Below the pieces are notes generated by a model that had not been told where the DNA came from, ran no database searches, and saw only the letters and a program-made list of their open reading frames with translations. The translations under genes and the position numbers were made by a program. From NCBI GenBank assembly GCA_021794855.1, contig JAJYPZ010000027.1, forward strand, positions 1 through 9,406: a DNA stretch of 9,406 nt, written 5' to 3'. The DNA is from Pseudomonadota bacterium (GTDB lineage: Bacteria > Pseudomonadota > Gammaproteobacteria > Burkholderiales > Sulfuriferulaceae). This document shows, piece by piece, positions 6,143-9,406 of this stretch. Numbering within the stretch: the stretch's first letter is position 1; each line of letters begins with the position of its first letter.

Positions 6143-7053
6143 GCATCCCCCTTTACACCGTGACCGCCGAAACCTTTACGCATCATCGCCAATAATTTAT
6201 CGGTGTAGGCGTGTTTTCCCTGACTGGCGAATCGCATCATCAAAGCCAGGGTCATGACAGGCGCCGGATTGCCTTGCTCGACCGATTCGAGCACGGTCCA
6301 GCGGCCTTCGCCGGAATCGGCGACAAACGGCGCTATGGCATCGAGATTTTGATCGTGCTGCAGAAATTCCGCCGTTAAATCCAGCAACCAGGAACGTACT
6401 ACACTGCCGTGTCGCCACATTTCGCTGACTTGTGCAACGTCTATGGCGAATTCTTCCTTGCCCTTCAATAACGACAAACCTTCCGCCAACGCTTGCATCA
6501 TGCCGTACTCAATGCCGTTATGAACCATTTTTACGAAATGTCCGCTACCGACAGGGCCACAATGCAACCAGCCGCTTTCGGGACCGGGGGCCAAAATTTT
6601 TATGAAGGGGGTGACATGAGCAACCGTTCCGGCATCGCCGCCCACCATCAATGCATATCCGTTAGCGAGTCCCCATACGCCACCGGATACGCCTGCATCC
6701 ATAAACCGCAAACCACAGACGCTCAATTCCCGTGCGTGCCTCTGACTGTCTTTGTAATAGGCGTTTGCTCCGTCAACGACGATATCCCCTGGCGATAGCA
6801 AACGGGTCAATTCCTCAAGCGCAGTCTCGCTTGCTTCGCCTGCCGGCAACATGAGCCAAACAATACGTGGAGCCTTCAATTGCGCTATCATTTCTGCTCT
6901 GTCGGCGTAGGCGTGGATGTTTGTTTCTTCCTGCGCCAAACTGGTTGCGACGTCCGCGCTCCGATTCCAGACCAGTACTTCCGCTCCGCCGCGAGCGAGC
7001 CGCCGCGCCATATTTGCTCCCATCTTGCCTAAACCAAGCAAAGCTATCTGCAT
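6139..7053 (-). CDS. gnd: 6-phosphogluconate dehydrogenase, short decarboxylating form
   Basis: The enzyme converts 6-phosphogluconate to ribulose 5-phosphate and CO2 with NAD(P)+ reduction. At 304 residues it belongs to the short, YqeC/GndA-like class rather than the roughly 470-residue classical Gnd. The N-terminal Rossmann motif is G-L-G-K-M-G (7-12). The residues after the second strand are N30-R31-S32, and the Arg and Ser would favour the NADP+ phosphate (inference). D-A-G-V-S-G-G is at 119-125. Catalytic K175 is in [10 protein letters not shown], with N179 and E182 following in the usual pattern. [10 protein letters not shown] (213-222) is typical of this class. GAAGG lies about 7 nt before the ATG. 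It is first of the gnd-zwf pair and overlaps zwf by four bases. The shared 3-hydroxyisobutyrate-dehydrogenase-like fold is an alternative family, but the W-R-H-G segment and the zwf neighbour favour Gnd. Confidence 0.94.
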   Translation of the reverse strand: MQIALLGLGKMGANMARRLARGGAEVLVWNRSADVATSLAQEETNIHAYADRAEMIAQLKAPRIVWLMLPAGEASETALEELTRLLSPGDIVVDGANAYYKDSQRHARELSVCGLRFMDAGVSGGVWGLANGYALMVGGDAGTVAHVTPFIKILAPGPESGWLHCGPVGSGHFVKMVHNGIEYGMMQALAEGLSLLKGKEEFAIDVAQVSEMWRHGSVVRSWLLDLTAEFLQHDQNLDAIAPFVADSGEGRWTVLESVEQGNPAPVMTLALMMRFASQGKHAYTDKLLAMMRKGFGGHGVKGDA

Positions 7054-7233
7054 ATTCTGCCCTTCCAGTTGATCAGGTTAATCGTGCGGTATTATCCAGT
7101 GCCAGCTATTACATTACAGATTTCAGCCGATATAGTTCCGTTTATCCGCCAGCAACCTCAAAAATACATCACATTCGAGCTGACGATGGCCATAATTTCG
7201 ACTGGCGCAACCGGAAGTCAAACATTGAGCTAG
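7054..7233 (-). promoter_or_regulatory. Spacer between gst and gnd; probably holds the gnd-zwf promoter
   Basis: This 180-nt stretch has no convincing gene on either strand. On the minus strand a TTGACT (rc of 7215-7220) is followed after 18 bp by AATTAT, a modest sigma-70-like pair. A weaker TTGCTG, 15 bp, TATATC combination lies closer to gnd. Neither is decisive. I see no T-tailed hairpin after the gst stop, so readthrough from thrC-gst into gnd-zwf cannot be excluded. Confidence 0.3.
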
Positions 7234-7845
7234 CTATGGGGCTGGCGGCATCGTTGACTTGAATGACGAACGCTCCTTCAGTTTTGCCGATAATCGCGCC
7301 AGATTAGGATGTGTTTGCCGCCAGTCTATGTATGAAAAACGCAAGTCGAGATAACCGAGCATACAACCGACAGCAATGTCCGCTAGAGTATAATTTTCTG
7401 CCAGGCACCAGGCATTTTCGCCTAAATCCCGTGCGACAGTCGCAAGACCGCGCGTAATCTTCTGTTCCTGACGAGCGATCCAGTCCGGACTCTGTTGAGA
7501 TTCGGGGCGCTTTTTTTCCAGATGCAGCGATGCAGCCGCATCCGTTATGCCATCTGCCAAGGCTTCCCAGCGTTTGACGGCAATCCGGCTGCGAGCTTCC
7601 TTGGGCAGCAGATTATGCACCGGACTGGCGAGATCCAGATATTCCACGATAACCCGCGAATCGTACAGCGGCGTCCCATCGTCCAGCACCAGTACCGGGA
7701 TTTTCCCCAGAGGGTTGTATTCCGGTACATGCGTATCGGCATCCCAGGGTACATCGATCTGCAATTCGCATTCAATATGTTTTTCAGCGATTACCACACG
7801 CACCTTTCGTGCATAAGGACTGGTTAAAGAGGCTATCAATTTCAT
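7234..7845 (-). CDS. Glutathione S-transferase family protein, YibF-like
   Basis: This is a cytosolic-type GST of 203 residues with an N-terminal thioredoxin-like domain (about 1-80) and an all-helical C-terminal domain (about 88-200). The possible catalytic Ser is S9 in T-S-P-Y-A-R-K-V-R. The cis-proline is P50 in N-P-L-G-K-I-P-V-L. The glutathione gamma-Glu-binding pair is D62-S63 in Y-D-S-R-V-I-V-E-Y-L. E-A-L-A-D-G-I-T-D-A (94-103) and the terminal F-K-S-T-M-P-P pattern resemble E. coli YibF, whose physiological substrate is not established. It starts 9 nt after thrC, with only a weak GAGTAG as ribosome-binding site, so it is probably co-transcribed and perhaps translationally coupled. No role in threonine synthesis is implied. 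Family assignment is strong, specific function unknown. Confidence 0.9.
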   Translation of the reverse strand: MKLIASLTSPYARKVRVVIAEKHIECELQIDVPWDADTHVPEYNPLGKIPVLVLDDGTPLYDSRVIVEYLDLASPVHNLLPKEARSRIAVKRWEALADGITDAAASLHLEKKRPESQQSPDWIARQEQKITRGLATVARDLGENAWCLAENYTLADIAVGCMLGYLDLRFSYIDWRQTHPNLARLSAKLKERSSFKSTMPPAP

Positions 7846-7854
7846 TTTGTCTAC

Positions 7855-9300
7855 TCAGTTAAGTTTATGGCGGTCGGTTTGTGTCATGATAAAGTGCTCA
7901 ATCGCCTCAATTTCAGCATCCATTACCGTATATCGTTGCGGCAGATCTTCCAGATTTTGCATACCGGTTGGGCGCTCCGGCGCGCAATTTAGCGCTTCGT
8001 GAATCGCGTCGTCGAATTTCGCCGGTTGCGCGGTTTCCAATACTATCATCGGCACGCCGGGTTCGAAATATTCTAACGCAACTTTTAGTCCGTCTGCGGT
8101 ATGGGGATCGATCATTACGCCGTATTTTTCCCACGTGTCGCGTATGGTTTCCATTCGATAGGCATGATTGCTGGAGCCGGACACCATCCCGTAATCGGCT
8201 ATTTTTTCGAATAAGCCTTCTGCTTTCAGGTCGAAAGCGCCGCCTTGATCGACCATCGACCACCATGCGCGCAATTTCGAACTGTCTCGCTGGCTCAGAT
8301 CGAATACGAACCGTTCGAAATTGGAAGCTTTGGAAATATCCATCGACGGACTGCTGGTATGATAGGTTTGAGCTGCGTTACGCGGGCGGTAGGCCCCGGT
8401 TTTGAAAAACTCGTCCAGCACATCGTTCTCGTTGGTGGCAACTATCAGCTGTTTGATGGGTAAACCCATACTCCGCGCGATATGCCCGGCGCATACATTG
8501 CCGAAATTCCCCGATGGGACCGCAAAACTTACTACCTGTTCGTCATGATGCGTAGCGGCGAAATAAGCTTTGAAATAATAAACGATCTGCGCGGCTATCC
8601 GTCCCCAGTTGATGGAATTTACCGCACCAATATTATATTTTTGCTTGAATTCGCGATCGTTCGATACCGCTTTGACCATGTCCTGACAATCATCGAAGAC
8701 ACCGTTTACAGCGATATTATAAATATTCTCGTCCTGCAGCGAATACATTTGTGCCGTCTGGAAACGGCTCATTTTATTTAGCGGCGACAACATGAATACC
8801 TGGATGCCGCGTTTTCCGCGCATTGCGTATTCGGCAGCCGAGCCCGTATCGCCAGACGTTGCGCCAAGAATATTCAATGTCCGCCCCGCCAGCGCATATT
8901 CAAACAAATTGCCGAGCAACTGCATGGCCATATCCTTGAAAGCCAACGTCGGTCCGTTCGACAGGCACAGTAAGTGCAAACCCGGCTCCAGCGTCAGCAA
9001 AGGGGTAATGTCTGCCGCCAATTCGTCGTTACGGCCATTGCAAAACACAGCCGGCGTGTAGGTTTTATCGATAATTTCGCGCAAATCCTCGCCCGGAATA
9101 TCGTCAGCCAGGCGCGACAATACCGCAAACGCCAATTGCCGGTAATCCATCGTGCGCATGGCCGCAAGATCTTGTGGCGAGAATTGCGGATAAGTTTCGG
9201 GCAGATACAAACCGCCGTCCGGCGCGAGGCCGCCCAGCAGGATTTGTGTAAATGTCTGTGCGGGCGCATTGCCACGCGTGCTGATATAACGCATAACCAT
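7855..9300 (-). CDS. thrC: Threonine synthase
   Basis: The enzyme converts O-phosphohomoserine to threonine and phosphate using PLP, the last step of the threonine branch of the aspartate pathway. The 481-residue product is the long, E. coli/yeast-like form. It has the N-terminal Y-I-S-T-R-G (5-10) and G-G-L-A-P-D-G-G-L-Y (23-32) signatures. The PLP-binding K122 is in G-P-T-L-A-F-K-D-M-A. A-T-S-G-D-T-G (147-153) and the cofactor-phosphate loop P-S-G-N-F-G-N (262-268) are also present. I chose the ATG at 9300 because GAGGA lies about 9 nt upstream; an in-frame ATG two codons later (9294) would be too far from it. It begins 30 nt after the preceding partial gene and is followed 9 nt later by the gst gene. 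No thrA, thrB or asd gene is visible, so the homoserine genes, if adjacent at all, are outside the window. No leader or attenuator is seen in the short upstream gap. Confidence 0.97.
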   Translation of the reverse strand: MVMRYISTRGNAPAQTFTQILLGGLAPDGGLYLPETYPQFSPQDLAAMRTMDYRQLAFAVLSRLADDIPGEDLREIIDKTYTPAVFCNGRNDELAADITPLLTLEPGLHLLCLSNGPTLAFKDMAMQLLGNLFEYALAGRTLNILGATSGDTGSAAEYAMRGKRGIQVFMLSPLNKMSRFQTAQMYSLQDENIYNIAVNGVFDDCQDMVKAVSNDREFKQKYNIGAVNSINWGRIAAQIVYYFKAYFAATHHDEQVVSFAVPSGNFGNVCAGHIARSMGLPIKQLIVATNENDVLDEFFKTGAYRPRNAAQTYHTSSPSMDISKASNFERFVFDLSQRDSSKLRAWWSMVDQGGAFDLKAEGLFEKIADYGMVSGSSNHAYRMETIRDTWEKYGVMIDPHTADGLKVALEYFEPGVPMIVLETAQPAKFDDAIHEALNCAPERPTGMQNLEDLPQRYTVMDAEIEAIEHFIMTQTDRHKLN

Positions 9301-9330
9301 TAACGGTCTTCCTCACTCTGTATTCAGTGT

Positions 9331-9406
9331 TCACCTGTCCAGATGTTCGAGACGTATCCGTGCGATTTTGCCGGAAATCGATGGCAAAGCTTCTATTTTC
9401 AACAGG
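9331..9406 (-). CDS. Partial CDS, C-terminus resembling an AMP-dependent acyl-CoA synthetase
   Basis: Only the last 24 codons and the TGA stop (9331-9333) are in the window; the rest runs past base 9406. The tail contains A-L-P-S-I-S-G-K-I-A-R-I-R-L, which matches the shape of the C-terminal lysine motif of the ANL superfamily (L-P-x-T-x-S-G-K-I-x-R-x-x-L). There the Lys makes the acyl-adenylate. The first residue after P is not the usual Lys or Arg, and so short a fragment cannot define the substrate. It is co-oriented with thrC and ends 30 nt before it, so the two may share a transcript. It could also be an unrelated protein with a chance match. Confidence 0.5.
   Translation of the reverse strand, partial: LLKIEALPSISGKIARIRLEHLDR

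Noticed and set aside
7228..7235. AGCTAGCT palindrome at the end of gst
   Set aside because: Eight bases, no T-tract and no repetition elsewhere in the window; chance is sufficient.
6867..7262. Plus-strand 131-codon frame spanning the gnd start, the spacer and the end of gst
   Set aside because: Most of it is antisense to gnd, the translation has no family resemblance, and no ribosome-binding site precedes it.
1..9406. Search for mobile elements, CRISPR arrays, tRNA/rRNA genes, phage or defence genes
   Set aside because: No terminal inverted repeats with a transposase, no spaced direct repeats, no tRNA cloverleaf and no unexplained long coding region were found.

Overview
The window is compact chromosomal sequence from a proteobacterium, most likely a gammaproteobacterium. 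The clearest clues are a petABC operon with gamma/beta-type signatures (a TAT-exported Rieske protein, and P-L-W-Y instead of P-E-W-Y in cytochrome b) and a divergent AlgW/DegS-type membrane-anchored protease. The side-by-side gnd-zwf pair uses the short (~300 aa) 6-phosphogluconate dehydrogenase. With the other genes it would fit a methylotroph or type I methanotroph running an oxidative pentose-phosphate / dissimilatory RuMP route, but no methane- or methanol-specific gene lies in the window, so this is an inference.

Layout: 1-178 is the 3' flank of petC on the minus strand. It holds a perfect inverted repeat and, at the edge, a Shine-Dalgarno-like sequence pointing to a gene just outside. 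179-2703 is petA-petB-petC (minus), encoding the three catalytic subunits of the cytochrome bc1 complex, with a 3-nt gap and a 1-nt overlap between genes. 2704-2880 is a divergent promoter region. 2881-4008 is an AlgW/DegS-like periplasmic serine protease (plus). 4009-4083 is a short convergent spacer. 4084-4548 (or 4572) is a MarR-family repressor (minus), with a promoter embedded in a repeated motif that looks like its own operator, abutting a probable zwf terminator. 4661-7053 is gnd-zwf (minus, ATGA overlap): 6-phosphogluconate dehydrogenase followed by glucose-6-phosphate dehydrogenase, the two NAD(P)H-producing steps of the oxidative pentose-phosphate pathway. 7054-7233 is a spacer with only weak promoter candidates. 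7234-7845 is a YibF-like glutathione S-transferase and 7855-9300 is threonine synthase (thrC), separated by 9 nt. 9331-9406 is the 3' end of another minus-strand gene whose last 24 codons resemble the tail of an AMP-dependent acyl-CoA synthetase.

Functionally the window mixes respiration (bc1: quinol to cytochrome c electron transfer), envelope stress sensing (AlgW/DegS starts the cascade that frees sigma-E), central carbon oxidation (zwf, gnd) and amino-acid synthesis (thrC). I see no mobile element, CRISPR array, tRNA, rRNA, phage gene or defence system. I looked for a previously undescribed system and do not think there is one here. The most useful leads are regulatory (the marR operator/promoter/terminator cluster and the sigma-E-like site before the protease) plus sequence variants in the bc1 subunits.
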